A stretch of 64,000 bases of DNA from Bacillus mycoides (GTDB lineage: Bacteria > Bacillota > Bacilli > Bacillales > Bacillaceae_G), in contig NZ_CP036132.1 of assembly GCF_018742245.1 (NCBI RefSeq), positions 1,297,001 to 1,361,000 on the forward strand, in the 5' to 3' direction. Positions 35,793-44,272 of the stretch are shown in pieces (position 1 is the stretch's first letter; each line of letters starts with the position of its first letter). The position numbers and the translations under genes are program-made. The notes beneath the pieces are model-generated. The model made no database searches, was not told where the DNA came from, and was given only the letters and a program-made list of their open reading frames with translations.

Positions 35793-35828
35793 TTTAGGGG
35801 TGTTTCTAATGGGGAGCACCCCTTTTCA
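35793..35828 (+). terminator. Hairpin ahead of the DinB-family gene
   Basis: AGGGGTG / CACCCCT stem followed by TTTT. It may end the peptidase transcript or attenuate the next gene. Confidence 0.55.
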
Positions 35829-35851
35829 CCAACAAAAAGGGGGAAAGCACT

Positions 35852-36385
35852 ATGCTTCAATCTAATATGGATGTTAGTTTAGAAACTTTAGTCCACTCAT
35901 TACAGTCTACACGAAGCACGCTGTTATCAGAAATTGAAATGTTAAATGATACGGAGGTGAATGTAAAGCCACGCCGTGATAAATGGAGTATTATTCAAAT
36001 TTTGCATCATTTGCATTTAGTTGAACAGTCTGTCACATCTGCCCTTGTATATGCTTTGCAAAAAAAAGAAAGAAAACTTGCTCCATTTAAAGACCTCCAA
36101 CTTACGCTTGATCGCACACATAAACGAGAAGCTCCTCAACAAATGAAACCAACAGAAACATTAATGAAAAAACTGCAAGGAATTCAATTACTAGAACATT
36201 CACGACAAGAATTATTTCATGCACTTCATAGTGTGATAGATGAAAAAGAATTATTTGAAAATGGATTAAAACATCCTATTTTTAATGATTTGAATTTATA
36301 TCAATGGGTTCAATTTCTGGATTTACACGAACAAAGACATCTTACACAGCTAAAAGAAGCGAAACATGCAATTTTACAGCGGTAA
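35852..36385 (+). CDS. DinB-family (DinB/YfiT-like) four-helix metalloprotein
   Basis: 177 residues. The family's His ligands can be placed: IIQILHHLHLVEQ (about residue 54) and DLHEQRHLTQL near the C-terminus. DinB-like proteins bind divalent metal and include thiol-dependent transferases; this one's reaction is unknown. RBS AAGGGGG. Its stop codon overlaps a shortened bcr1 repeat. Confidence 0.85.
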   Translation: MLQSNMDVSLETLVHSLQSTRSTLLSEIEMLNDTEVNVKPRRDKWSIIQILHHLHLVEQSVTSALVYALQKKERKLAPFKDLQLTLDRTHKREAPQQMKPTETLMKKLQGIQLLEHSRQELFHALHSVIDEKELFENGLKHPIFNDLNLYQWVQFLDLHEQRHLTQLKEAKHAILQR

Positions 36386-36459
36386 AGTGAAACTTTAATC
36401 AAGGGGCATATCACTGATTATTAGTCCGCAACAATCGGGCTGTCATCAAATAGCGGGAA
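36381..36459 (-). repeat. bcr1 repeat, internally deleted copy D
   Basis: About 78 bp keeping both bcr1 ends (reverse orientation: TAAAGTGAAACTTTAATCA ... CAAATAGCGGGA) and the TCGGGC core, but lacking the long CTCCCACCT stem. It starts at the stop codon of the DinB-family gene. Confidence 0.7.
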
Positions 36460-36503
36460 AAAGGAAAAGAAGCGGCGAACCGCTTCTTTTTCCTTTTTTA
36501 CTC
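36460..36503 (+). terminator. Terminator after the DinB-family gene
   Basis: AGGAAAAGAAGCGG / CCGCTTCTTTTTCCT with T run. Confidence 0.8.
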
Positions 36504-36566
36504 ATGCATAGTTTTATTTCTTATTTTGGAATACTACATGAGGAAGAGAAAAAGGAGTTGAAAAGT

Positions 36567-36683
36567 ATGTCAAAGAAAAAGAGAGAAGAAGAGCGCGCTT
36601 GGAAAGCTCGGAAAGAAAATCAAAAGCCGCATGGAAAGGTGAAAGCTTTTGCAGAATTAGTTGAAGGAACAGAAAAAACGTGA
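36567..36683 (+). CDS. Small charged protein (38 aa), DUF6254-like
   Basis: MSKKKREEERAWKARKENQK followed by PHGKVKAFAELVEG. Perfect RBS AAAGGAG and a terminator overlapping the stop mark a real small gene. The core W-K-A-R-K-x-x-Q-x-P-H-G-K-V-K resembles the family I recall as DUF6254; function unknown. Confidence 0.7.
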   Translation: MSKKKREEERAWKARKENQKPHGKVKAFAELVEGTEKT

Positions 36684-36706
36684 TGAACTTCATCACGTTT
36701 TTTGTA
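36672..36706. terminator. Bidirectional terminator
   Basis: AAAAAACGTGATGAA / TTCATCACGTTTTTT between the small gene and the convergent KinB-like gene. Confidence 0.85.
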
Positions 36707-37955
36707 TGATCGGGAAAGTTAATAAAAATGTTGTACCTGTTCCTTTTTCACTCATAATGTCAACCTTTCCATTCATTGCTTGAATAACACTGAAGACGAC
36801 CATCATCCCCAGTCCGGTCCCTTTTTCTTTCGTCGAGTAGAAAGGTGACCCGAGGCGTTTTACTTGTTCTTGATCCATACCAATACCTGTATCTTTTATA
36901 TATAATTGTATATGTTTATGATCTGGAACTAATGTAAGAATAAGGTCACCACCGTTAGGCATAGCCTCAATACAGTTTTTTAAAATATTTAATAGGCATT
37001 GGTTCAGCTTTTGCTTTTCACCAGCTATAAAGAAGGATGTACTTTGTTTTATGTAATGTATACGAACATTTGTTAAATTGGCGAGAGGTGTAATTAAAGA
37101 TAACGCATGGAGTAATTCTTCCTCTACTTGTAATTGTTGTTCTTTTTCAATACTCGGTTTTGCAAAAGTTAAGTAGTCTGTAAGAACATGATTTGCTTGT
37201 TCGATACCATTAATGGCTATGTCGATATATAATTTTCGTTCCTTCTCAGAACATGTATCTGACTGTAAAAGTTGCAAAAATCCTTTCGTTGAAGTTAAAG
37301 GGTTGCGAATTTCATGAGAGATAGAAGCTGCCATTTCACCGATTAAATGAAATTTTTCAGCATTCATAAGTTCATTTTGGAGACGAACTTGCGTTTGTAA
37401 TATGTGTAGCAAATATAGAATAAGGATTGTACCGAGCATCGTACATAGTTCGTACACGATAATATGTGGTATATAAGCTGCCGTATTTGTAACCTCTGAA
37501 AGGAAAAATGGTATCCAGCCAAATCCGAATATGAGGCTGTAAAAGATAGCGAGTGCTATTTTTATACGATTAGAACTTCGGTTAAACAGTTTGTATGTTA
37601 ATAGTAGAACAATGAATAGTAGAACCGAAGCTATAAAGGATGGGAAAACACCTATCCCTCCTAATAAAAAGCGATATATGTTTAATACAGCTAAGATGGA
37701 AGCACCGGCAATAGGACCTCCTGTTAATGTACCGACAATTAATACGATATGACGCATATCAAATTGAAATCCATAGTTTGTTTTTGCTGCGAAAGTGATA
37801 CATAGTATGGTAGCGAGGCAACATAATACAATAAACATAGCTGAATTTAATTTAGGAGAGCGTTTCCCTTTTTGATTCCAAAATAAATGATATAAAAGCA
37901 TTGTAACAAGGATGGATAATATATTTAAAAAGAGATAAATAATAAAGAGTTTCAG
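36693..37955 (-). CDS. kinB: Sensor histidine kinase, KinB-like (5TM-LYT type), probable CTG start
   Basis: 402 residues from the first ATG (37901), but the frame extends upstream and CTG 37955 lies eight bases after a GGAG site, giving an N-terminus LKLFIIYLFLNILSILVTML that completes the first membrane helix. No ribosome-binding site is seen before the ATG. Six membrane helices with the 5TM-LYT sensor (VLIVGTLTGGPIAG, GIGVFPSFIA), then HisKA (SISHEIRNPLTSTKGF), N box LNILKNCIEAM, DTGIGMD and GTGLGMM. KinB-type kinases feed the sporulation phosphorelay. Which KinB paralogue is uncertain. Confidence 0.8.
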   Translation of the reverse strand: MKLFIIYLFLNILSILVTMLLYHLFWNQKGKRSPKLNSAMFIVLCCLATILCITFAAKTNYGFQFDMRHIVLIVGTLTGGPIAGASILAVLNIYRFLLGGIGVFPSFIASVLLFIVLLLTYKLFNRSSNRIKIALAIFYSLIFGFGWIPFFLSEVTNTAAYIPHIIVYELCTMLGTILILYLLHILQTQVRLQNELMNAEKFHLIGEMAASISHEIRNPLTSTKGFLQLLQSDTCSEKERKLYIDIAINGIEQANHVLTDYLTFAKPSIEKEQQLQVEEELLHALSLITPLANLTNVRIHYIKQSTSFFIAGEKQKLNQCLLNILKNCIEAMPNGGDLILTLVPDHKHIQLYIKDTGIGMDQEQVKRLGSPFYSTKEKGTGLGMMVVFSVIQAMNGKVDIMSEKGTGTTFLLTFPIIQKT

Positions 37956-38112
37956 TGGGATGTCTCCTCTCTTCTAACATTAAATTAATCATACTATAAA
38001 ATGAAAGAAATGAAATATGAAATAGAGGAAAAAATCAGAAATTTTTTCTGGTAGTATACAATATGTTACAATAATCTTTGTCAATGAAAGAAGAAATTCC
38101 GTGCACTGCATG

Positions 38113-38148
38113 GGAGAGGTTCGCGAACTCCCTCTATAAAAAACTATG
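38113..38148 (+). promoter_or_regulatory. preQ1 class I riboswitch
   Basis: GAGAGGTTCGCGAACTCC followed by CTCTATAAAAAACTA: P1 AGAGG/CTCT, short loop, and the A-rich tail that forms the pseudoknot. It lies just ahead of queC. Confidence 0.9.
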
Positions 38149-38184
38149 GAAACAACAATATCATTAGGTATTGTTTTGTTTTTT
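38149..38184 (+). terminator. preQ1-controlled terminator ahead of queC
   Basis: AAACAACAATA / TATTGTTTTGTTT stem with T run right after the aptamer. Confidence 0.8.
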
Positions 38185-38246
38185 TATTGTGACAGTTCAA
38201 GAACGTTCTTTCTTCTTATTCGTAGTAGAGAAGGAGAATGAGTGAA

Positions 38247-38909
38247 ATGAAAAAAGAAAAAGCAGTTGTTGTTTTTAGTGGTGGACAAGATAGTACAACA
38301 TGTTTATTTTGGGCAATACAACAGTTTGCAGAAGTGGAAGCTGTAACGTTTAATTACAATCAACGTCATAAGTTAGAAATTGATTGTGCAGTGGAAATCG
38401 CGAAAGAGTTAGGGATTAAACATACGGTACTAGATATGAGTTTATTAAATCAACTTGCTCCAAATGCGTTAACGAGAACGGATATGGAGATTACACATGA
38501 AGAAGGTGAATTACCATCAACATTTGTAGATGGACGAAATTTACTGTTTTTATCATTTGCGGCTGTATTAGCAAAACAAGTTGGAGCACGTCATATTGTA
38601 ACGGGTGTATGTGAAACTGATTTCAGTGGTTATCCAGATTGTCGTGACGTGTTTGTGAAATCATTAAACGTTACATTAAATTTATCTATGGATTATCCGT
38701 TTGTTATTCATACACCACTTATGTGGATTGATAAGGCAGAGACATGGAAATTATCTGATGAACTTGGAGCATTTGAGTTTGTTAGAGAAAAAACATTAAC
38801 ATGTTATAACGGAATCATTGGTGATGGTTGCGGTGAATGTCCAGCATGTCAACTTCGTAAAGCAGGATTAGATACGTATCTACAAGAACGCGAAGGAGCG
38901 AGCAACTAA
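38247..38909 (+). CDS. queC: 7-cyano-7-deazaguanine synthase QueC
   Basis: 220 residues from ATG 38247, ten bases after AAGGAG; the ATG at 38238 is too close. PP-loop [13 protein letters not shown], and a C-terminal zinc site [19 protein letters not shown] (four Cys). Converts CDG to preQ0 with ATP and ammonia. First of queCDEF under a preQ1 riboswitch; stop and next start overlap (TAATG). Confidence 0.96.
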   Translation: MKKEKAVVVFSGGQDSTTCLFWAIQQFAEVEAVTFNYNQRHKLEIDCAVEIAKELGIKHTVLDMSLLNQLAPNALTRTDMEITHEEGELPSTFVDGRNLLFLSFAAVLAKQVGARHIVTGVCETDFSGYPDCRDVFVKSLNVTLNLSMDYPFVIHTPLMWIDKAETWKLSDELGAFEFVREKTLTCYNGIIGDGCGECPACQLRKAGLDTYLQEREGASN

Positions 38910-39400
38910 TGGATAACTTTTTTGGATTTCGCATCGTAGAAAATTTGCAAAAAATGGACAAGGATATTCAGCGTGAACAACTCAAATATCATAATAAAAG
39001 AGTAATGGTCAGCAAGGAATTTACATTTGATGCAGCGCACCATTTACACTGCTATGAAGGGAAATGTAAAAATTTACATGGTCACACATATAAAGTCGTA
39101 TTTGGAATTAGCGGATATGTAAATGAAATAGGCCTTGCAATTGACTTTGGAGATATAAAAGAAATTTGGAAAAATGAAATAGAAATTTATTTAGATCATC
39201 GTTATTTAAACGAAACATTGCCAGAAATGAATACGACTGCTGAAAATATGGTCGTTTGGATTTATGAAAAGATGGCAGAAGCATTAACGAAAGATAATCG
39301 TGCGAACGAATACAAGGGAGCTCGTGTTGAATTTGTTCGTCTTTTTGAGACGCCAACTAGTTATGCGGAAGTAAGACGGGAGTGGATGCTCGATGAGTAA
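38909..39400 (+). CDS. queD: 6-carboxy-5,6,7,8-tetrahydropterin synthase QueD
   Basis: 163 residues. Zinc His residues in FDAAHHLHCYEGKCKNLHGHTY, catalytic Cys in the same segment, and LDHRYLNE. An N-terminal stretch of about 30 residues precedes the core, as in other Bacillus members. Second step of queuosine precursor synthesis. Overlaps queE by 8 bp. Confidence 0.95.
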   Translation: MDNFFGFRIVENLQKMDKDIQREQLKYHNKRVMVSKEFTFDAAHHLHCYEGKCKNLHGHTYKVVFGISGYVNEIGLAIDFGDIKEIWKNEIEIYLDHRYLNETLPEMNTTAENMVVWIYEKMAEALTKDNRANEYKGARVEFVRLFETPTSYAEVRREWMLDE

Positions 39401-40109
39401 AATCCCCGTCTTAGAAATATTTGGTCCGACCATTCAAGGAGAAGGGATGGTTGTAGGACAAAAGACGATGTTTATCCGTACAGCGGGCTGTGATTATAGC
39501 TGTGCTTGGTGTGATTCTGCTTTTACATGGGATGGATCGGCCAAAGATCAAATTAAACAAATGACACCGGAAGACATTTGGAATGAGCTTGTAGAAATTG
39601 GTGGAGAAAATTTTTCTCATGTTACGATTTCGGGTGGAAATCCTGTTTTGCTGAAAAATATGCAATTTCTTCTTTCTATATTAAAGGAGAATGGAATGCG
39701 AACAGCGGTAGAAACGCAAGGGAGTAAATGGCAAGATTGGTTGCTTCAAATTGATGAGATAACGATTTCTCCAAAACCACCAAGTTCGGCAATGCAAACA
39801 GATTTTCAGATGTTAGATTCTGTTATTCATAAACTAGCAGAGAAAGATTTTAGTTTAAAAGTAGTAGTATTCGATGATCAAGATTTTGAATATGCAGTTA
39901 AGATGCACGATCGTTATCCGAATGTACCATTTTTCTTACAAGTAGGAAATAATGATACGAAAACAGTGGATGATGCGGTGCTTATAAAAAACTTATTAGA
40001 AAAATATGAATGGCTTATTGAAAAAGCTGTGAATTGTAAAGAAATGAATGATGCGAAAGTACTGCCTCAGCTTCATGCGTTAGTATGGGGAAATAAACGA
40101 GGGGTATAA
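39393..40109 (+). CDS. queE: 7-carboxy-7-deazaguanine synthase QueE (radical SAM)
   Basis: 238 residues. Radical-SAM cluster motif Cys-x3-Cys-x2-Cys in AGCDYSCAWCDSAF, substrate segment GPTIQGEGMVVGQ and the SAM-binding SGGNPVLL. Makes CDG from the QueD product. Confidence 0.96.
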   Translation: MSKIPVLEIFGPTIQGEGMVVGQKTMFIRTAGCDYSCAWCDSAFTWDGSAKDQIKQMTPEDIWNELVEIGGENFSHVTISGGNPVLLKNMQFLLSILKENGMRTAVETQGSKWQDWLLQIDEITISPKPPSSAMQTDFQMLDSVIHKLAEKDFSLKVVVFDDQDFEYAVKMHDRYPNVPFFLQVGNNDTKTVDDAVLIKNLLEKYEWLIEKAVNCKEMNDAKVLPQLHALVWGNKRGV

Positions 40110-40127
40110 TGAGAAGGGATGTTTAAA

Positions 40128-40625
40128 ATGACAGGAAGATTAGATGAAGATTTAAAAGATGTAACATTATTAGGAAATCAAAATACAAAATATTTGTTTG
40201 AATATAGCCCGGGAATTTTGGAGGTATTTGATAATAACCATCCAAACCGTGATTACTTTGTAAAATTCAATTGTCCTGAATTTACAAGTTTATGTCCGAA
40301 AACAGGACAACCAGATTTTGCAACAATTTATATTAGCTACATTCCAGAACAAAGAATGGTAGAGAGTAAATCTTTAAAGCTATATTTATTTAGCTTCCGA
40401 AATCATGGTGACTTCCACGAAGATTGCATGAACGTTATTATGAATGATTTAATTAAATTAATGGATCCACGCTATATTGAGGTATGGGGGAAATTTACAC
40501 CACGTGGTGGTATTTCGATCGATCCATACTGCAACTACGGTCGCCCAGGAACGAAGTATGAACAAATGGCAGACTACCGCATGATGAACCATGATCTATA
40601 TCCAGAAACAATTGATAATCGTTAA
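40128..40625 (+). CDS. queF: NADPH-dependent preQ0 reductase QueF (type I)
   Basis: 165 residues from ATG 40128, after AGAAGGGA; the ATG at 40119 lies in the spacer. Active-site Cys in [16 protein letters not shown] and the QueF motif [20 protein letters not shown]. Reduces preQ0 to preQ1, the riboswitch ligand, closing the feedback loop. Ends at a long palindromic terminator. Confidence 0.96.
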   Translation: MTGRLDEDLKDVTLLGNQNTKYLFEYSPGILEVFDNNHPNRDYFVKFNCPEFTSLCPKTGQPDFATIYISYIPEQRMVESKSLKLYLFSFRNHGDFHEDCMNVIMNDLIKLMDPRYIEVWGKFTPRGGISIDPYCNYGRPGTKYEQMADYRMMNHDLYPETIDNR

Positions 40626-40630
40626 TATAT

Positions 40631-40680
40631 AATAGAAAGAAAGGATCTGTATAACATACAGATCCTTTCTTTCTATTATA
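40631..40680. terminator. Bidirectional terminator after queF
   Basis: AGAAAGAAAGGATCTGTAT / ATACAGATCCTTTCTTTCT, about 19 bp perfect. Confidence 0.9.
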
Positions 40681-40866
40681 TTATGCATTTTGATTGATGA
40701 CAGTATAGTTTTTATGACTTACAACTGTAAGAGGTTCCATATCTAGTTCTCTAAAATTCTCCATAATTGTTATATCAACAATAACAGAGTTTTGATTTAC
40801 CTTTTGAACACGGCCTTGCATGCCACCTTTAAATTCGATGATATCTCCAGTTTCTGCGATCTGCAT
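40681..40866 (-). CDS. ykvS: YkvS-like DUF2187 small protein
   Basis: 61 residues from ATG 40866, after AAGGAG at good spacing; the longer frame start lies before that site. A single SH3-like small beta barrel is suggested (GDIIEFKGGMQGRVQKV, NSVIVDIT). B. subtilis ykvS lies near the que genes as well. Function unknown. Confidence 0.8.
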   Translation of the reverse strand: MQIAETGDIIEFKGGMQGRVQKVNQNSVIVDITIMENFRELDMEPLTVVSHKNYTVINQNA

Positions 40867-41019
40867 AAGCAACTCTCCTTGTTCCAGTTTTCCCAAAAAA
40901 AGAATAATTTGGGCTTTTTTATTTCCTCTTATTTTGAACTATATTTACTACTTTGTAAATGTTTCCAAAGCAAAAAAACGAAAAAAATTCACTTTTTGTA
41001 AGAAAATATGTAAAAAAAT

Positions 41020-41085
41020 ATTGTTTAGGGGAGGAATGATGAAAGTGCATACATTGTTTAGGGGAGGAATGATGAAAGTGCATAC
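41020..41085 (+). repeat. 33-bp tandem duplication containing RBS and start codon
   Basis: Two perfect 33-bp copies (41020-41052, 41053-41085), each with TTTAGGGGAGGAATGATG, a strong ribosome-binding site plus ATG ATG. The duplication is in frame. Confidence 0.9.
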
Positions 41086-41128
41086 ATCTTTATATAGGAG
41101 TATAATGAAAGATACAATAACCTACTAA
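41036..41128 (+). CDS. Possible 30-aa peptide starting in the tandem duplication
   Basis: Begins MMKVHTLFRGGMMKVHTSLY and ends DTITY. It has an excellent RBS (GGGGAGG), but the N-terminal half is the translated duplication, so it may be only the relic of a leader for the next gene. No family. Confidence 0.3.
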   Translation: MMKVHTLFRGGMMKVHTSLYRSIMKDTITY

Positions 41129-41153
41129 AGTGGGAGGAATTAGGGGCGGTAAA

Positions 41154-41312
41154 ATGATGTTTGAAGTTGTGGGGAGCTTTATAGCGATTTTATTATTTTT
41201 ATTTTCTTATATACAGTTGAAGAAAGTGCGTCATCATGAAACAACTACATATTTTGATGGACTGGATGGTGTGCACACATCGATAACACATGATAGTGGT
41301 GGGGATATATAA
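41154..41312 (+). CDS. Small single-pass membrane protein
   Basis: About 52 residues: MMFEVVGSFIAILLFLFSYI forms one membrane helix, then a charged hydrophilic tail (KKVRHHETTTYFDG) ending DSGGDI. Start chosen after GGGGCGG. No family recognised. Confidence 0.5.
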   Translation: MMFEVVGSFIAILLFLFSYIQLKKVRHHETTTYFDGLDGVHTSITHDSGGDI

Positions 41313-41393
41313 CTTTCTTTTTATGCATGGTATGATGGCAATAAGAAATAGTACGTAATATAGTTCGTAAGTGATGAATGGGGAGTGGAAAGA

Positions 41394-41996
41394 ATGCGAA
41401 TTTCTTTTATTCGTCATGGTCGTTTGGACAGTACTATAGAGCCAATGACAATTATTTCATTTCGTGAATGGATGAAGCAATATGATTTAGGGACTACAGT
41501 AAAAGAAATTCCTATACCAATTGAAACAATTGAGATGATTGAATCAGCGAATTTGATCGTAACGAGTGATCAGCGGCGTGCTGCGCGATCAACAGCCGAA
41601 TTAACGGATTCTTTATCTTTTGTGCAAAATCCTCTTTTTAGGGAAGCTGAAGTTCCAACGAGTTTTTATTCTCCAAAATGGTTGAAATGTAAACCTAATG
41701 TATGGATGTTTATTGGACGTACACGATGGATAGCTGGTTATAGTAAAGATGTTGAGTCTTATAAGGAAGTACGAGAAAGAGCAAGGCAAGCTGCTAATAT
41801 GTTGCACCGCTATGCGCTCGTACATGGACGTATTGCCCTTGTAGGTCATAGTTATTTTAATCCGATGATTGGGACTGAACTGAGGGCAATGGGGTGGTCT
41901 GGTTCGCCTATTTTCCATAGGAAGCCATGGGGATGTACAACGTATACATTTCATGAGGCGATGGATGGAAATGTATTAAATACAAAATTAACTTAA
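41394..41996 (+). CDS. Histidine phosphatase superfamily protein (phosphoglycerate-mutase-like)
   Basis: 200 residues from ATG 41394 after GGGGAG. Phosphohistidine motif ISFIRHGR, Arg in TSDQRRAARST, acid residue in FREAEVP and second His in ALVGHSYFN. Substrate unknown; the 2H-phosphatase core is complete. Terminator follows. Confidence 0.88.
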   Translation: MRISFIRHGRLDSTIEPMTIISFREWMKQYDLGTTVKEIPIPIETIEMIESANLIVTSDQRRAARSTAELTDSLSFVQNPLFREAEVPTSFYSPKWLKCKPNVWMFIGRTRWIAGYSKDVESYKEVRERARQAANMLHRYALVHGRIALVGHSYFNPMIGTELRAMGWSGSPIFHRKPWGCTTYTFHEAMDGNVLNTKLT

Positions 41997-42028
41997 AAGA
42001 GGCTGTCCCTTTGGCAGCCTCTTTCTCT
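41996..42028 (+). terminator. Terminator after the histidine phosphatase gene
   Basis: AAAGAGGCTGTC / GGCAGCCTCTTT stem; convergent GNAT gene follows. Confidence 0.8.
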
Positions 42029-42056
42029 ACATAACAAGCAAAAAAGAATTGTCCTT

Positions 42057-42635
42057 TTAAGATATAGAAACCAATGACCGTAATGGTTTTATTAGATGGG
42101 CATACGGTTCGCCAACGAGCATAACGGTTGTATCTTTTTTATAACCAAGTTTTTCATATAGTGAAAAAGCGCGTTTGTTTTCTAAATTAACAAGTAAGGC
42201 AATGTTTTCATGACCTTTTTCAGTTGCATGAAGTTCAGCTGCATCGATTAATTTAGAGCCAATGCCACGTCCACTGTACATATTTGAAACTGACAACGTG
42301 TCAATATAATACTCATCAAGTTCAGCTTCTTTTTCTAACGTAATGGATTCATCTTCATGTAGTTCTCTTAAGTGGTGTACGATTGGTGCATCAAGTTGCT
42401 CAGCGTCACTACCGTGATAAACGACAATAACTCCAACTACTTTTCCATCTTGTTCAGCCACTAAACAGTTTTCATAGCTCAATCGATTATTTTCTTTTGC
42501 GAACCATGTTTCAAGTCCTAGTATTACTTTTGCTTCAATTGTGCTACCTGTGATTTTTTCAGCAATTTCGTGCAGAGCGTCATACAGTAAAGGTGCTACT
42601 CCTACCGCATCTGTCTTTTTTGCTTTCCGAATCAT
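42057..42635 (-). CDS. GNAT-family N-acetyltransferase
   Basis: 192 residues from ATG 42635 after AGGAGGG; the upstream in-frame ATG lacks such a site. Acetyl-CoA site VSNMYSGRGIGSKLIDAAE (motif A, Q/R-x-x-G-x-G variant) and ENKRAFSLYEKLGYKK (motif B). Substrate unknown. The gene stands alone; the 210 bp upstream to 42896 show only A/T-rich promoter space. Confidence 0.88.
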   Translation of the reverse strand: MIRKAKKTDAVGVAPLLYDALHEIAEKITGSTIEAKVILGLETWFAKENNRLSYENCLVAEQDGKVVGVIVVYHGSDAEQLDAPIVHHLRELHEDESITLEKEAELDEYYIDTLSVSNMYSGRGIGSKLIDAAELHATEKGHENIALLVNLENKRAFSLYEKLGYKKDTTVMLVGEPYAHLIKPLRSLVSIS

Positions 42636-42896
42636 AGTATCCCTCCTAGTTCTATGTATATATTGTAGCATAAAATAAAATAACAAACAGTGGCTTGGAA
42701 CTTTGTTATACAGAGCGCCAAAAAGTTTGATATAGAGAAGTAGCTATGTTAGTATATGATATTTAGTGCGAATATAATAAAGTGATATAGCTATAAAAAT
42801 AATGAAAGTGAATTACATAATAGTAACGGGATAATTTTACCGTTGTCGACCTATAGAAGATGCGATAAAATAAACTATTGCAGAGAGGTGAAATAC

Positions 42897-43091
42897 ATGG
42901 ATAAACAATTAGCAAATGCAATTTTGGATCAGCTGAAAAATGGTGAAATAAAGGAGTATGTTGCGACGAAAGATGTATTTTATACGTTCAGGGAAGTTGT
43001 TGTAAATCGAGAAGATTTTAAACATATTATCGGGAACGCACAGCGCGGTGGACAGGTAATTTATACATATTCAGAAACACCACGTTCATAA
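42897..43091 (+). CDS. Hypothetical protein (64 aa)
   Basis: Begins MDKQLANAILDQLKNGEIKE at ATG 42897 after AGAGGTG, and ends YSETPRS. Soluble, mixed alpha-beta pattern, no recognised family. 25 bp before the next gene, probably the same transcript. Confidence 0.6.
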   Translation: MDKQLANAILDQLKNGEIKEYVATKDVFYTFREVVVNREDFKHIIGNAQRGGQVIYTYSETPRS

Positions 43092-43116
43092 ATAGAAGAT
43101 AAAGGAGAGGAGAATT

Positions 43117-43434
43117 ATGGGGGATTTTAAACAAGGCATATTGCCACATTGGGATTACATGTGGAAAGATAGAGCTGGGAATAGGTTTATGGGAATGGTT
43201 ATGTATCCAGAGAAACGAAAACGTTCAGCAAAAATGCTTCGGAAAATAAAAAGAGCATATGAGCAAGCAATAGAAATTAAAGTAACTGTACAAGTTCAAC
43301 ATACATATCAGTACGTAGAAGGAATGATTGTATACTTTGATGAAGAAGCTCCTGTATGTACAATGCTTGATAAAGATGAGAATCCACATCATATATTTGT
43401 AAAAGATATTTTGCGTATTGAGCACCCTGAATAA
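43117..43434 (+). CDS. YolD-like family protein (probable)
   Basis: 105 residues. N-terminal LPHWDYMWKDRAG, then a helix rich in Lys/Arg, then a strand-turn-strand part (VTVQVQHTYQYVEGMIVYFD ... FVKDILRIE) like the C-terminal half of YolD proteins, which often accompany Y-family polymerases; none is visible here. Strong RBS AAAGGAGAGG. Confidence 0.6.
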   Translation: MGDFKQGILPHWDYMWKDRAGNRFMGMVMYPEKRKRSAKMLRKIKRAYEQAIEIKVTVQVQHTYQYVEGMIVYFDEEAPVCTMLDKDENPHHIFVKDILRIEHPE

Positions 43435-43568
43435 TTTTTTTCATAAATAAATTGAAGTTCCATAATAATAATCTTTTTCTATAATAGTTATCTTTTAGTA
43501 TGTAACGAGGAACGAAAGAGTATGTATAAATATTTAATAAAGTAAAATTGATAAATGTAATCGTTTTT

Positions 43569-43603
43569 TGGAACAGATTATCGTTTAAGGTCTGTTCTTT
43601 TTT
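43569..43603 (+). terminator. Terminator after the YolD-like gene
   Basis: GAACAGA / TCTGTTC stem followed by six T. A second hairpin, GATGCTGGAG / CTCCAGCATT, lies at about 43608-43641. 43642-43812 shows no gene. Confidence 0.65.
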
Positions 43604-43812
43604 GCGTGATGCTGGAGAAATATATTACTCCAGCATTTACTGTTTTATGACAAAAAATATTGTTAACTTTTTAAAAAATAAGGTTAAATTCGTTGACAAC
43701 TTTTTTGAAAAGCACTTTATTGACATGAGTTTTAGAATGTTGTTTCATAGTCTTTGTATTGAAAAAAATCGACGGTCATGTCGAAAAGTAAAAGTTAAAA
43801 AAAGAAAGAATT

Positions 43813-43861
43813 TATACATATATCTTGTGTCTTATTTTGAAACGTAATACAATATATAGAG
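43813..43861 (+). promoter_or_regulatory. nrd promoter with two NrdR-box-like sites
   Basis: ATACATATATCTTGTGT (43813-43829) and TACAATATATAGAG (43848-43861) resemble the NrdR box ACACAATATATTGTGT, with centres about 33 bp apart (about three helical turns). They overlap a possible promoter TTGTGT-N17-TACAAT. Repression by ATP-NrdR is inferred. Confidence 0.45.
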
Positions 43862-43912
43862 AAATCAAGAAACGACATACAGAGAATATAGATTGGAGAG
43901 GGAGGGTCGGAA

Positions 43913-44272
43913 ATGTTAGTTGCATATGATTCTATGACAGGAAACGTGAAGCGTTTCATCCACAAATTAAATATGCCGGCCGTTCAAATTGATGAAGCTC
44001 TAGTATTAGATGAAGACTTTATTCTTATTACGTATACAACAGGTTTTGGAAATGTACCGGAACGTGTTTTAGACTTTTTAGAACGCAATAATGAAAAATT
44101 AAAAGGCGTATCTGCAAGTGGCAATCGTAATTGGGGAGACATGTTTGGTGCAAGTGCTGACAAAATTTCTACTAAATATGAAGTGCCTATTGTATCAAAA
44201 TTTGAGTTATCTGGAACAAATAATGATGTAGAATATTTTAAAGAAAGGGTGCGGGAGATTGCGACACATTGA
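43913..44272 (+). CDS. nrdI: NrdI flavodoxin-like protein (class Ib RNR maturation)
   Basis: 119 residues. FMN phosphate loop YDSMTGNVKRF, TYTTGFGNVPERVLDFLE and SGNRNWGDMFG. It supplies oxidant to build the Mn cofactor of NrdF. Overlaps nrdE by 14 bp. RBS GGAGGG. Confidence 0.95.
   Translation: MLVAYDSMTGNVKRFIHKLNMPAVQIDEALVLDEDFILITYTTGFGNVPERVLDFLERNNEKLKGVSASGNRNWGDMFGASADKISTKYEVPIVSKFELSGTNNDVEYFKERVREIATH

Noticed and set aside
40820..41128. 102-codon frame across the ykvS upstream region
   Set aside because: It is largely antisense to ykvS; only its last 30 codons, which have their own RBS, are kept as a low-confidence peptide.
43548..43847. 99-codon open frame
   Set aside because: Composition is that of A/T-rich intergenic DNA; it contains a terminator and hairpin and has no RBS.
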